Shown here piece by piece: positions 36,855 to 49,694 of a stretch of 64,000 nucleotides of DNA. Within the stretch, counting starts at the first letter, position 1. Every line of letters begins with the position of its first letter. This DNA comes from Metopolophium dirhodum (Eukaryota > Arthropoda > Insecta > Hemiptera > Aphididae): positions 248,001-312,000 of the forward strand of contig NC_083563.1 in assembly GCF_019925205.1 (NCBI RefSeq), read 5' to 3'. A program made the position numbers and the translations under genes. The notes beneath the pieces are model-generated. The model was not told the origin of the DNA, searched no databases, and saw only the letters and a program-made list of their open reading frames with translations.

Positions 36855-39800
36855 CCGGGTTCACGTGACCACCACCGCACCACCACAGAGACCCACTGAA
36901 CCAGATTACACACTGCACTATTATCCTACAGGTATACCGCCAACACTCGCCAGTGAACCATCATCACGGCAACGTGTGCAGACACTCCGCCGTTGAAGAT
37001 ATAAATTAATTGCGATATTCGAATGGAAACTTTTATTTTTTTTTTGTTTTTGTCCTATTTACGACACAAACGCATATACTATAAATTATAATATATATAT
37101 ATACATTTATTATAAGGTCTTAAACTTATTTTTTTAGTTTCATACATATTATTATTATAATTTTTATATTATTTTCTATATAATGCAACAGTACCGACAT
37201 CCTACCTACCTGCTTACTTAGTTTCTCTTGTTGTTTCTATATAATATTCATAAACATTAGACGGACTACAGTTGTATTATACTGTCGTGCGTTACTATTT
37301 ATATTTTGTTAACATATAATATAGTAATTTTCTGTATAAATATTTGTGTCTATTCATTATGTTTTTTTTTTGTCAACAAAATGGGCTATATATGACCAAA
37401 ACAATAAATACAATCAAATATCAAATCATATAAAAGAACACCGCTCCTAAAAAAAATACATACACAAGAAAACGAACGAGATTATGAAAAAAATCATTTC
37501 AAGGACCAGTGTATTATAATATTATAAAGGACCCTTTTCCACCAAACACGCGTTGAGTAAAATAGAGGAGCGAGTTGTGTATACGTGAAACAACTACAAG
37601 ATGGTGTTTGGAGGGCGAAGATATTACATAAAGAATGATGAGGATCTAGTCGACAGACTTAATATTATTGGATTGTTTATGGATTAGGGCAACTTAATTA
37701 CACCACATGTCCACATTTCATGTATAATATGGAAAAGGTGATAGGCAAAACTGCCTATATAAGCAACGTTAATAAACAGACAACGAGAGAAGGCAAGTAG
37801 CGTGAAATGTATGCGACAGAAAAACTGAAATATTTTATCTATATAACTTCTTGAAGAATATTGCGCATTTAATTCAAGGCATTATTTTTTAGTGCTGTAT
37901 ATAAAACTTATGAGGGACCTAAATTTAAATTTTAAAATTGTTGACACTTGTCTCATAAAAATGTAATCAATTAAAACAATAAAAATTTATCAACATAAGT
38001 AAAAAAAAATAATTAAAATTAAAAAATTAAAATACAAAAATTCTAAGATTTATAATTCCTATGAATTGCTCATAAAATAGCCAAAATATTTTGAAAGTCA
38101 TAACTTATCTAGAAAATGCTAGTGCAATTGATGACAATTTCAAGTACCTATCAGTAGTTCTTTATATTTAAATTATAACAAAATAACAAAATCGATGTTG
38201 GACCCAAGCTGGTATTGGGTAAATATTAGATCTCGTTTTGACATAATTTTTTTTTAGTTTCCTGATTATCTTGGAAATTAGTTAGGTAGGTATAACTGTA
38301 TAACTAGATCTGTTTTTCCACCAATTAAGCAATAACAATCCTCGAAGTTGACGATCTAAGTATTTTTAATGCTATAAAAGGTAATAAATGATGACGGATA
38401 AAAAATGATATTTTTAAAACCAATATACATATACAATATATACATTTATCGACCATCGAACTGCTCAGAATTTCAAATAGGCAACATCAAACATTTTTTT
38501 TTGTACAATAATTGTGTTACTTGTATACTATGACAATATTCTAGTTTTAATAAATATTATTATAAAAATGTTCATCTTAAATAAAATTTCAGCCTAAGTC
38601 TGATAAAAACAAAAATAAATAGATATAATAGGAAAAATGCCCCCCCCCCCTTGGATCCGCGCTTGTAATTAGGAACAGATTGTGTATATTATATCAATAA
38701 AAGAAAAACAAATTCATTAAGATTATTAATTGTTTATAATAAAATAAGCAATTAAACAATTTTTGTACTTACTTTAATAAGGACATAAATATAGACATTT
38801 CAGTTTTTAAAAAATAAAAATAACAACACTAGGTATCTAATCTAGATTAAGATACCTTAGGTTCACCGAAGTGTTGATAAAGAAACAATAAAGTACATCT
38901 GATTCCTCAAACTTATCTCTGATGTTATGTTTATATATTAAAATACTGAAAAGGATTTGACAAGAAGGATAAGTACCTAATTATATTTTGTGTGATTTAA
39001 TAGGAAATAATATTCAACTTGAATTTAAACTATAATATTATATTTTATTGGTAATATGGCAATCAAATAGTAATTTCTACTCATTTATCAAACAGACCTT
39101 TAGAGTTTAAACGAACCTGCCGTCACAGCCACGCCAAAAATCACTATAGTATAATTAATTAATAATTATTACACGAAATTTAAATTATTTATTCATTATT
39201 ATTATAATGACGAAATACCTAAACTTTTCACGTAACGCCAAATTTTATATTTTTTTGCTATTTGCATACGTGTTTAATATTATTCTTATAGATAATGACG
39301 TTTGATATTTTTAATGATTAACATCAATACCCATATATTTAATTAGCGAGAGAAAAAATAAAATTTAAATAATTACCGGTTAACACGCATATAATACGTT
39401 TGTATTATTTAAATATTTAATCAATGAGAGAATTATAAAATAATAAAAAGAACCTACTTCCATAACACAATAAATAAATAGATAAAACGATCATAAGCAA
39501 AGTACAACCACCTTAAAGTAAATAAAAAAACTTTTTGATAGATACTACTAACAAAGACTAAATAAGCAATAATGGTTTATAAAGAACTTTGTAAAAATGT
39601 AAAAAAACCAATTCTATATAATAAATTGTACTAATTATATTGTTAAAAATGTGTTTATACGTATTTATATAAAATATTAAAATTATAAATGTTAACTATC
39701 TATCTATTTGACTTGGTCATGCCATACCAGATTATACCAGATGCAATTTTATCACTTGCTAACCACAACACCTTTAGTTTTTAATTCATATAGAATTTTT

Positions 39801-40787
39801 TGTATTGAGTTAGTTCGAATCACATAAGCTATAAGGTTATCAAATAAGTGCATTCTGATTTTCTATGATAATTCTCATTTGAATTTAATCCTAAACATAG
39901 CCTCCCAAGTAAGACAAATTTTACATTGCCTGTGTTTTGACTTATTCCACAACTAATTTGTACATTAAAATAAAATATTTGCAGTGCAAAAATATATTAT
40001 GTACAATTAATTCGAAGATCTTTTAGAAAAAACGGCGTTTAGTGTATGCAATATAAATACACTTAAATATTTATGTATTTTTTAGGAGGAAAACGCCTAA
40101 AAATCTAAAAAATCTAAATGAATATAATAATTCGGAGAATAAAAATATAAAATTAATAAGTGTAAGCAAAATAAAATATTATTTAAATTGATAACAGTTA
40201 AGCAAAACTTATAAGAATGAATATTAAATACTAAACAATGATGGTTCAATTATAAAAATGAATATTTATATATCAAAAATAAAAATAGCTAATATAATTA
40301 TTTATTTATTTGTACAGAAATAAATTCTACTTGTATAAAAAATTAAGAGTACACATACATATAGTCGTGAATATCATGTAGATAGTAGATTTAGTATACA
40401 AAGAAAATTAATTATTAAGTTAAAGCTAACATAAGGAAATAAATTATACATAGGCACAGAGAAAAACATAACACATAATAATAATTAATAAGAGATAGGT
40501 ATAGAATATTGTTAGACCATACATATTGATTTTATATCGATAAAATTAAAAGAAAATAAGTCAAAACCAGCTGAATTAACGGCTGATATAAAAGTTATTA
40601 CAGGAGATAATTATAGTGAATAATTGATTTTATTTTAGGTATAAAGGATAAGGAATGTATCATTATTACGAGTTTTATTAATGTTTATTTTAAAATAGAA
40701 TTTTTCAATATGGTTGGACAATCTATTCTATTAATTAATATTTTTAACAAGAGCATTCAATTCAGGTAATTAATTTAATTATTATTA
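36855..40787. other. 3' UTR and A+T-rich intergenic stretch
   Basis: The first 550 bases hold the cuticle-gene 3' UTR. Beyond that I see only A+T-rich sequence, a C-run at about 38641-38651 followed by TTGGATCCGCG (which resembles the edge of hAT-type relics), and no gene. A TATATAAG near 37755 has no gene behind it. Confidence 0.4.
37403..37408 (+). terminator. Candidate polyadenylation signal of the 34.6-kb cuticle gene
   Basis: AATAAA about 550 nt after the stop codon; the first clear hexamer I see in this 3' region. Confidence 0.35.
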
Positions 40788-41085
40788 TTTTTTTTTTTTT
40801 TTTTAGGGTTAAGGCTTCGACTACTAGATCATTAGCCTGTGGTACTGTAGTGGAGGGTACTGTAGATTAGTTTACACGTGTGTGTTTGTTTTGGCAGAGA
40901 TTTTAATTTGGGCACCTGTAGGTATCTGCCAAGTCCGGGTGGGGGATGGCGGCACTTGTTCTCCGGACACCGTGACTTGCCCGAAGAAAAATGCCACCCG
41001 CGACCGAGGTATTGAACTCGGGTCGGCTGCATCTGCATCGCAGCCGACGCCTTAGTCCGCTCGGCCACTCCATCCCCGTCCCTCT
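40788..41085 (-). mobile_element. tRNA-derived SINE, full-length, minus orientation
   Basis: Read on the minus strand it opens GGGGATGGAGTGGCCGAGCG, with ACTAAGGCGTCGGCTGCG as the anticodon-arm region and CCGAGTTCAATACCTCGG as the B box and T arm. The shared body follows and a poly-A tail (T-run at 40788-40804). This is the most complete head in the window. Type II tRNA (Leu/Ser) ancestry is inferred from GTGGCCGAGCGG. Target duplication is unclear in A/T-rich flanks. Frames at 40832-41106 are not genes. Confidence 0.85.
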
Positions 41086-41521
41086 ATTATTAATTATTCG
41101 AATCAATAATTGTTCATACAGAAATTAATAAATTATTTACAAATTATAAAATGGAGACTATACAAATTGACTGCAGTGAATTTAAGTAAATAATACCACA
41201 AAGTGCTGGGGAACCCGGATCGTTTTAATTGAATTATAATTTATAAATAATATGTTTTAATTTTTATTTATAATGCAAATAATTATATTTTTTATTGAAA
41301 ATTAAAAAAATTATATCTATATAAAATGAAAATGGAGCATATTAAATCGTATTTAACAATTAAAAGGCGTTTTATATCACAATAAATTTTAAATTATTTC
41401 CATGCAAATTATTGCATATAAAGAACGCCGTAAAAAAAATATGTTTAAATCGGTAATACAACTGTTGATTATTACAGGTTAATAATATTCAAAAGTTAAC
41501 ATATTCAATTACTGAATACTA
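41086..41521. other. Intergenic stretch, nothing recognised
   Basis: A+T-rich sequence between the SINE and the repeat cluster. Confidence 0.4.
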
Positions 41522-41705
41522 TTTTAGATTCTGAGTGAAACGATGAATGTATTGATTTTTCAATGATGTGTGTTTTTTTTTAATTTTTTTTTTTTTTGTG
41601 TCTATGTACACAATAAGTAATCGAAATAATGATTGGATTTTCAACTTCAGTATCTTGTTCGATGGGAAACTGAATATCGTTGGTGCATTGGGGAGGTCAA
41701 AATTA
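41522..41705 (+). mobile_element. AGATTCTGAGCG-family head fragment
   Basis: The head block from TTTTAGATTCTGAGTGAAAC to GGGGAGGTCAAAATTA, breaking off where the linker of the next copy starts. It sits immediately before a complete copy in the same orientation. Confidence 0.65.
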
Positions 41706-43400
41706 TATATATAGTCAACTATTAACTATTACTATTTACAATATCATTGATGTATAATTTTTTGTATACTCGTATAATTTGTTTACATTTATTATTTATT
41801 ACGTACAATATGTTTTAAGTTAACAATATAAGTGTAAGTAAAGTTGGATGGGAAGACATGATTGGTGACTTGTTAAAGAGGCTTTTCACTTATTGGTGGA
41901 AACTAGTTATCATATAGTTCGTATTTCAAAACATATAGTTAGGCTAGTTTTTAATGAATTATAATAATTATAACAAAAACATATGATTATATTTTAGATT
42001 CTGAGTGAAACGATAAATGTATTGATTTTACAATGGTGTACTATGTTTTTTTTTATTTTTTTTTAAATTTTTTTTTTATTTTTGTGTCTGTTTACACGAT
42101 AAGTAGTCGAAATAATGCTTCGATTTGCAACTTCAATATCTTGCTCGATGGGAAAGTGAATATTGTTTCTGCATTGGGGAGCTCAAAATTTAAAATTCCC
42201 AATAGTTTTCAAAAGCGCCGGGAAAAACAACATAAAAATAAAGGAAAAACGGAAATTTTTACGCAAAATCGGTTTTCCTCAAAATCGATTTTGGTTTTTG
42301 GTGTAACTCTAAAACAAATGAACGTATACACATGAAATTTTCACTGGTCATTTATATTAGCATTTTCTTTTGTTTTGAACTAATTAGGAACATTTTCAGT
42401 TTCCAATTTTATTAGTCTTTTTTTTCTAAGGATGTCATTAAAACTTTATTTGTTGGGTAAAAAAGTTTGAAAATGTAATACAAGGCTCCTATTATATTGT
42501 TACAATGACATTTGAAAAATATTAAAAATCCTTAGTCACAGTTTTTTTTTATAAGCATTTAAAGTTCAAAATTAGACAAAATATGGAAAAATCACGAAAA
42601 TCACAAAATTATTTTGAGTTAAGAATTCATAAAAATTTTTATTTTTAAATCTAAGATTTTACAATGTAATACAAGATTCTTTACAAGATTATCTACCTTT
42701 ATCAACAAAAAAATGTCTATAAGAAAGTCAAATTAAATTTTTACGAGCGTTTGAACTTCATATTTTCACAAATTTTATTGTTATTCAAAAACGAATAACT
42801 GTGGATACATAATAATTTTATTGAATGTTTATATTTTCATTTGCTATACACCATAAAATTTTAAAAATATTTTGACTTTTTTTGAGCAGCTTGTGGGCAT
42901 TCTCAGTTTTCAATTTTTTTTTGTTTTTTTTCCTATAAATATCAATAAAATTTTATTTGTTGGGTAAAAAGCTTGAAAATTTAATATAAGGCTCCTGATA
43001 TATCGTTCTAATAGCAGTTCAAAAATATTAAAAATACATTGGCACAATTATTTTTTATAAGCATTTAAAGTTCAAATGTTGACATAATTTATCAAATTTA
43101 TAATTTAATAATTATTTTGTAGTTAAAAATGTATAAAATGTTCAAATTTTATAGCTAAGAATTGAAAATTGAAAACAAGGTTCCACGTAAATAGGTTATA
43201 TATAAATTATTTTATTCACAATAATATTATCAAATATATTAGTAATACCATAGGGCATAGGCTGACTGACCGTCTTCGCTCAGAATCGTTGTTCTTATAC
43301 AATGATATTATATCATTGAATTCAATTTTAACACCATCCATTACAGTGACCCATTTGTAACCTACTGTACAGCAAAGCAACATCCACTTACCCACATTTT
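41706..43400 (+). mobile_element. AGATTCTGAGCG-family repeat with linker, complete
   Basis: A linker of about 290 bp (TAGTCAACTATTAACTATTA to AACATATAGTTAGGC) precedes the head at 41992 (TTTTAGATTCTGAGTGAAAC), the tandem body and the terminal block (GCTGACTGACC, CGCTCAGAATCG, CATTACAGTGACCC, CATCCACTTACCCAC). It is co-linear with the deleted minus copy at 32209-33187. TTATATAT lies at both edges (about 41697-41706 and 43406-43413) and could be a target duplication. The 100-codon frame at 42033-42335 is part of this repeat. Confidence 0.7.
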
Positions 43401-44196
43401 TAGTTTTATATATCAAAAAAGTTATAATTTGTATTTATTTTTTGCTTATTTTCAAGTTCTATTTAGAAATAAATGTGTTATTTTAGATACTTGTATTATA
43501 AAATTATCTAAATAAAACTATAATAATACCTACCAAATAACTTATTTTTTTTAATAAATGTTCTATTAAAACATTCATAGTATTTCATACCTAACTAATA
43601 GACAATCTGTAATATTCTCAACGTAAAGTAAATAATTTAATTTTAATTCTAATATGCAAATGTAAACATTGATTATGAAAATGCACTAAAGGATCAATAT
43701 GGTAATCATATATTATAATAATAATACAATATAATACTAGTATTCTGAACCATACTGGTCTTGTATATTATATCTACTATAAATAAACAAAGAGTTGATT
43801 TTTATTATTATTTTATTATTTTATCGGACAATTATAAATTTACCTATATTAAATATGCCAAAGAAAGACTACCTTTTATTATTTGTGTAACAATTTTCAT
43901 TATTCCAAGAATTAATATATATTTTTATTCTATTTAATTTTTCTTATACCTATTAAAATTAAAAAAAAAAAGATTTTCATTAAAAATATTTATTTTTTTA
44001 AGATAACAATTCAATTTATCAATACTATTTCAACCAAATGTTTATAAATTATGGGTTAACGGTAATATTTTTATAAAATATAATACGAATCGTTCTGCTA
44101 ATTTGATACGGAAACCCCTTCTGAAGCATATAACACTGTAGGAAATATATAATTGGGCTCTCAACATTTCTCGGATATATGAGTATCCAACTCTAG
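43401..44196. other. Intergenic stretch upstream of the 44.4-kb gene
   Basis: A+T-rich; nothing recognised apart from the promoter elements listed next. Confidence 0.4.
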
Positions 44197-44242
44197 TATA
44201 AAATACACATTATATAAACCATTAAACTCATACATACAATGC
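44197..44242 (+). promoter_or_regulatory. Putative promoter of the 44.4-kb secreted gene
   Basis: TATAAAATA at 44197-44205 and TATATAAA at 44211-44218. Starts about 30 nt downstream would give a leader of about 145-160 nt, crossing an imperfect (CATA)n tract at 44229-44275 and upstream ATGs. This is weaker than the other promoters. Confidence 0.3.
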
Positions 44243-44275
44243 ATGATACATACATACATACGTACATACTTACAT
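44229..44275. repeat. Imperfect (CATA)n microsatellite
   Basis: About ten CATA/CGTA/CTTA units, probably in the 5' leader of the 44.4-kb gene. Confidence 0.75.
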
Positions 44276-44386
44276 ACACGCAGACGCACACAAAAAAGGA
44301 ATTGTTTTTGTAGATGCTAAGAAATGTTTCTGTAGCAAGATTTTTAAGAACTACTTGGAATATTACTTACCTATACTTGGATCAGG

Positions 44387-47300
44387 ATGGAAGCTTGGGT
44401 AAGTTTAATTTAAAATCAAATAATATTGGTAACAAAAAATAATAATACTTTACATTTTATTCATCATTAATGAAGCAACTAAAATAATTCAAATATTATG
44501 GGATTTTACCGATATTATTCTGATTATTAATTCGTATAACGACAAGAAACATTAATTATATTTGTATGTGTAAATAGAATGCAAAGTTACGCGAGGACAT
44601 TATAAACTATTACTATCCTATATAGGTACCTATACTATATGTTTTGAATAATAATTTTATCTGGTCATGCACATTTTTTTCAAGCTTAATATTGTATTGT
44701 TTATTATATTTTATTAAGTAGCTGTAATTATTAAATTATACTAAAATATATTTAAATGAGAACGTCCTGAACATGTGAGCAAAGTGTATTTTTTTTTATA
44801 AATTAGAATAAAAGGATAATACCAGTTATTTCATAAAAAAACTTGTTTTATACATTGTTATAAAACAAATAGGAGTTGTTGAAAATAAAATACAATTTAA
44901 TAACAATCTAAAATATCTTACAAGTCTGACTAACAAAACTTGGGTACCTAAAATAATATTATATAGGTATATTATGTAGGTAATACGTATAATATAGTAA
45001 TTGTATAGTTGTAAGAATCGTTATTTTTTTTTTTAAATAAATATTTACTTTTTTCTCCGTAAAACTTCATTCCAAATAAGAAAAAACTACACACCCGTTA
45101 TTTCCTCCACATAACATCGATAAAGCAATGTGAGCATAGAGTCAACACTCTCGACACAATAATAAAATAATATCAACAACGCATTTTATAAAATTATAAA
45201 AAAACTTTTTTAAAACTAAAATTAATAATGTTCATTTGCCCTTTATACCTACTTAAGAAAATTACAATTTTAGTTAATTTTTAAGTTCGATTATTGATTC
45301 TAATATTTAGCTAAATTAACTTGGGATTTACGAATAAAATAATTAAAATATCATATGGAAATAAAACAATAATCCATATTAAACTATACAGAGAGTAACT
45401 GATAGACCTGACAAATGAAATAACTTTTTTTCTAATTAATATTTCATATACACATTATAAAAACACTTGCGCTATATTTAAAGTATAATATTTTTTTTTC
45501 ATTATGCCTGATTGTTGTAAACCACATGCTGAAAGCTGAAATGTTAATCAAACACCGCACATTTAATAAACACAAAAATGCAGAGAAACCGAAAAACCAG
45601 TAGTTGATAGTTTTTCTAATATAAATAGGCTGAATATCATCCGTATCAAAGTATTTAAAAGTCTTTATCCACCAGCTTAAATAAGAAATATACATATATA
45701 TATTATATATTAATGGGCTATGACGATTACAGGTTGTCGTTAGGGATATTATTATTATCTGCTAATAGTTTTTAATATTTTTAGGTATTGTAAACATTTT
45801 AAGCCAAACAATACATTTTTTTATTGTATTTTGAAATATTAAATTTAAATTTAAGTTACTGCAGTTAACATGTTTCAAGATCTTTTATCAAAAAAAAAAT
45901 AAAAAAACACACTTTTCCATAAAAACATTTAAAAAAAAATTTTAAAAATTGCACTAAAAAGACAAAAATAATTCTCTGTACTTAAAAATAATGAAAAATT
46001 TATTGATGAAAAATTTAAAAGTGTGTGGTCCTCATACACTTGACATATATTCCCAGTCACTATCTTATAAACATGATTGAACAAAGAAGTGTATGTGAGA
46101 CTTTCCTTGGCTTTTAAATTTTTCATCAGTAAATTTTTCATTATTTTGCTCTTATACTTGACATATACTGCCAGTCACTATCTTATAAACAGGATTGAAC
46201 AAAGAAGTGTATGTGAGACTTAGCTCGGCTTTTAATGTTTTGTATGATGCACCACACACTTTTAAATTTTTCATCAATAAATTTTTCATTATTTTTAAGT
46301 ACAGAGAATTATTTTTGTCTTTTTAGTGCAATTTTTAAAATTTTTTTTTAAATGTTTTTATGGAAAAGTGTGTTTTTAAAATTTTTTTTTTTATTTTTTA
46401 TTTTCTACTTTTTAGTTGAAAGTAAATATTTTTATTAAACGTTTAAGAAATATGTTAAGCTTCGTAAGAGGTTGCGGTTTTTTTTTGGGGAAGAGAGAAA
46501 GTTCAATATCTGCGAGAGATATTACGGCGACGTCGTGGGGACAATCCTTTTTTTTTTTTTGGTCCATGTCCCAAAATGACAACGGATTATTGTATTGTCA
46601 TCCAAGACCAAGGTCTATACCAATTTTCAGAATTTTTCATCTTCAAAAAGTGCCTCAAATCGAGCGCGCAAGATTTGATCACAGACAGACGTGAAACCAA
46701 ACTTAAGAAAAGTGTTAAAAAATAGTTAAATTATAAAATCTTGGATAAAATTATGCAAATACAGTAACCTAATACATTATTACGAACGTTTATTATGCAG
46801 TCATAATTATCATGTGGTCAAATAGTCTGTAAGCCTCGGCTAGGTCATAAATAAAGCTAAGTTAACGTTATAAATAACTATTGCCAATTTGCAGTTCTTA
46901 ATATTATTGATTATCCAGATGCCTGATCATATTACAAAAAAAAATTAACGAATTAGATAAAAAACGATTATGTTGGTAAATATTTTGTTTAAAGTGTCTC
47001 CTTTAAACTTATGTTTTTATGGGTTACGACACTTTTGACCATCGATTTCATGAGCATTTATAAATAGATACTTGTTAAAGTCTAATTATATATTTTTTGA
47101 AAAGTTATTACTTAAATATTTTAAAAAATCACTTGACTTAGATAAATGGTTATACTAGAATTATAATATAATGAATGATATAAAAAATGATAGTAAAAAT
47201 ATTAATCAGAACAAAATTTATTTCATTTGTCAGTTTTTCCTGTTAAACCCTGTAAATTTGCATGCAGAATCTTCTACATTTTCAATTTTGAATGACTTAA

Positions 47301-49661
47301 AATCATTTAAAATTACATTCAATGAATAACATTAATAAATAAATAAAATATAGTGTTCATGCCACACATTAAATCTTTAATGGGCCACTGTTCTGTAATT
47401 TCAACTTATGATAGATTCATCATATTACATATTTGATAATAGCGTATTTGATCTATAATTTTAAGCATAACTTATTAAATTAACGGGTTTAAATGAGGTA
47501 AAAAAACTAGTGTGGTTTTTATTTTTCAATTACTAGTTTAAGATTTACATAATTACAATTAAATTAAATCAACAACTTTAAGGTAGATCATGGCCCGTAG
47601 GGTAATGTTAAATTGAAAACTAACTATAAACTAAATATTTTGTAACTTTTTTGGTACTAAAAAATGTATCTGAATTAAATTGATATTTAATCATCATAAA
47701 TAATAATGAAAAATTGGTTTATAGTATTTGATTGTCCAAACAATAATTATGATTGGAATAATAAGTACAGCCAATTGCAGTCACAGGTTAGCAGCTATAG
47801 TAAGCAGGTTAGGCAGTCGGATAGACAAATTACCAAAATTACTGTATATTTGCAGATGTAGACTTATAGCATTATAAACTTATAACGATGTAAAATATTA
47901 TATTAAATAAACTGGTGAACATATTAAGTATACAACATTTCATTAGATTTATAAAAATAAGGGCTATGGACTCCGCAGCTTTCGTTTTAAACTTAGTTGA
48001 TATTGAATGTATATTAATCTTAACATTGATAATCTTCAACCAACACTACTGGAGGTATATAGTACAAGATTACAAGAATACAACGCGATATAATATGCAT
48101 ACAGCAATATTTATATATACGTGTGAAATATGTAATATGTACATTGTATATTGTACATATATGTATAATATGAATATAATATGATTTATAGCTCAGGTCA
48201 ATACAAGTACGCTGACATATTACTAATTGACAACAGACACTGTCCGAGTAACTTATAAATTCTAGACACGCGGACTTGGAGACTTGTTTTTGATTAAACT
48301 ATGCATTAAATTCCTAAGAAATATAGTGGCGAAATATGCAATTACCCGATTTCACGTCTGTTCTTATACACTAGTATTGTGCAAAAAATAATAATAATAG
48401 GTAATACTATATCAAGCAAGAATTTCAATACAATCTGATTACCATTAATCACAAGTTTGGCCGTTTCCAATTGATAATTTTTTATCAATTTAATTTTGTT
48501 AAATCAACCACAAACGACACTTCACTTAAATTATTTTCAAGGACGTTACAAATAAACCGTCGGTAAAAATGTAATGTATACTATACATTTTTTTACATAT
48601 ATCTGATCTATTCTCATTGTATGTTAAATAAGTGCATTCCATATTTTTACTTAAATAGGTACAGTTCCGAGGTATTCAATAACTAATAAGTAGGTTATAA
48701 AAGCAATTATGCAATCATCCATATAGTAGGGAATAATGATATTATATTTTTTTTAAAAGCGAACAACACGTATTTTATTTAACTTTTTTTTGTCTATTAA
48801 CAGGTTTTGATTTTTTTTATCTCGTCTCTTTTCTCTATACTCGCGAACCATTCTTGTCAAGTGCCACCCGACCGTAGTAACGAATCCTTAAGCCCCATCA
48901 TCTTACTGCCAGCCCCGTCCGGGATCTCGTACGAATCGCTTCACTACCCAGTGCCCATGGATCAGCAGTATCAGGTAATACCACTAGTGATAAACATGGG
49001 GAAAATACCCTTGATAAATCACGCAGTCCAAACGCCCATACAATACTTCGCACCCCCCAACAACAATAACCAGCGGGCACAGATTTACGACTCTGCACAA
49101 TATTCGACGGATCGAGACGAACGTCTGCAACTACGACGTAACCCGGACACATCGATATTATATTCGAATGACGAGCAAATCGAAAATCAACCGACGTACC
49201 GCGGTTATGGTAATGATAATAATCATCCGCCAGCCGCAACTGCTACAGTTTACTCGGAAACGCGAGTCGATGGTGTGCCCTCGTCGCGGCGGTACAGTTA
49301 CGGATACAAAATAATCGACGGCCGCGTTGGCGGATCAAATGACCGACATGATGCACCGACGATTGTCGGCGGTGACCGACCGACAAGCCGTAACAGATTA
49401 TCGGGTCCAGAAGATGGAGATTTCGAGAGCACGATCGGCCCGGGTGCCGGATTACGAACGGCGGCCAACGGACGAAAACCCGACGAATCCGACGACCGGC
49501 GGGAAGATGGACCGGACAATATTCCCAGAGCTTTAAGACCGATAGTTGTTAAGACAGAGTCGAATACGACAAAAACCGAATTGAAAAAATATTACAAGAA
49601 GGTGACAAATCCGGAGACACCGGTCAAAGAGGCAAAAAAAATGGAAAATTTACAACATTAA
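44387..49661 (+). CDS. Secreted protein of unknown function, 289 aa
   Basis: I do not recognise this protein. Exon 2 (48804-49661) opens after TTGTCTATTAACAG with a hydrophobic stretch lacking a Met. The best exon 1 is 44387-44398, encoding MEAW and ending TGG|GTAAGT in phase 0. Together they give MEAW-VLIFFISSLFSILANHS, a good signal peptide, in the same two-exon form as the cuticle genes here. The mature chain is Asn/Gln/Pro-rich (PPNNNNQRAQ), has a VIPLVINMGKIP segment, a RYSYGYKIIDGR phrase near residue 170 that recalls the start of an RR domain without the rest, then a Gly/Asp/Arg-rich region and a Lys-rich tail ending KKMENLQH. A competing frame is open at 49315-49536, so a sequencing frameshift is conceivable. 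The 4405-nt intron holds a palindromic MITE. Exon 2 is better supported than the choice of exon 1. Possible cuticle or matrix component, by inference. Confidence 0.6.
45444..45675 (-). CDS. Exon-like membrane-protein fragment in the 44.4-kb gene intron
   Basis: Not recognised. On the minus strand the frame opens directly after an acceptor-like GTATATTTCTTATTTAAG at 45675 and reads WWIKTFKYFDTDDIQPIYI, then a hydrophobic span (YWFFGFSAFLCLLNV), then SAFSMWFTTIRHNEKK, to a stop at 45444. Trp/Phe-rich composition with a transmembrane-like span would fit an exon of a membrane protein such as a chemoreceptor, but no diagnostic motif is visible and no partner exon was found. It may be a pseudogene piece or chance. 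Confidence 0.25.
45891..46395. mobile_element. Palindromic MITE with about 125-bp arms and tandem core
   Basis: The left arm (about 45903-46028) and right arm (about 46251-46377) are near-perfect inverted copies. ACACTTTTCCATAAAAACAT near the left edge matches TTTTATGGAAAAGTGTG near the right, and TTGATGAAAAATTTAAAAGT matches CTTTTAAATTTTTCATCAAT at the inner ends. The core has two units of a 118-bp tandem repeat (CAGTCACTATCTTATAAACA, then ATTGAACAAAGAAGTGTATG). A third piece of the inner arm lies at 46111-46147. There is no coding capacity; the ORF 45929-46141 is arm sequence. Confidence 0.85.
46396..48803. other. Remainder of the 44.4-kb gene intron
   Basis: 46480-46695 is an unnamed GC-richer patch (GGTTGCGGTTTTTTTTTGGG, GACGTCGTGGGGACAATCC, ending near CAGACAGACGTG) that looks like a repeat edge. 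It carries a 92-codon frame with no motif. The rest is A+T-rich with no recognised element; the frame 47915-48184 looks like chance. Confidence 0.4.
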
Positions 49662-49694
49662 TCCCGCACAACAGTGAAACTGACGGCTGTATAA

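Noticed and set aside
37750..37800. TATATAAG promoter-like sequence
   Set aside because: No coding exon or mini-exon with a donor follows within a sensible distance.
42033..42335. 100-codon ORF resembling a basic protein
   Set aside because: It lies within a multi-copy non-coding repeat and is not conserved in frame in the other copies.
46416..46694. 92-codon ORF after the palindromic MITE
   Set aside because: It crosses poly-T/poly-F tracts and a repeat edge, with no protein motif.
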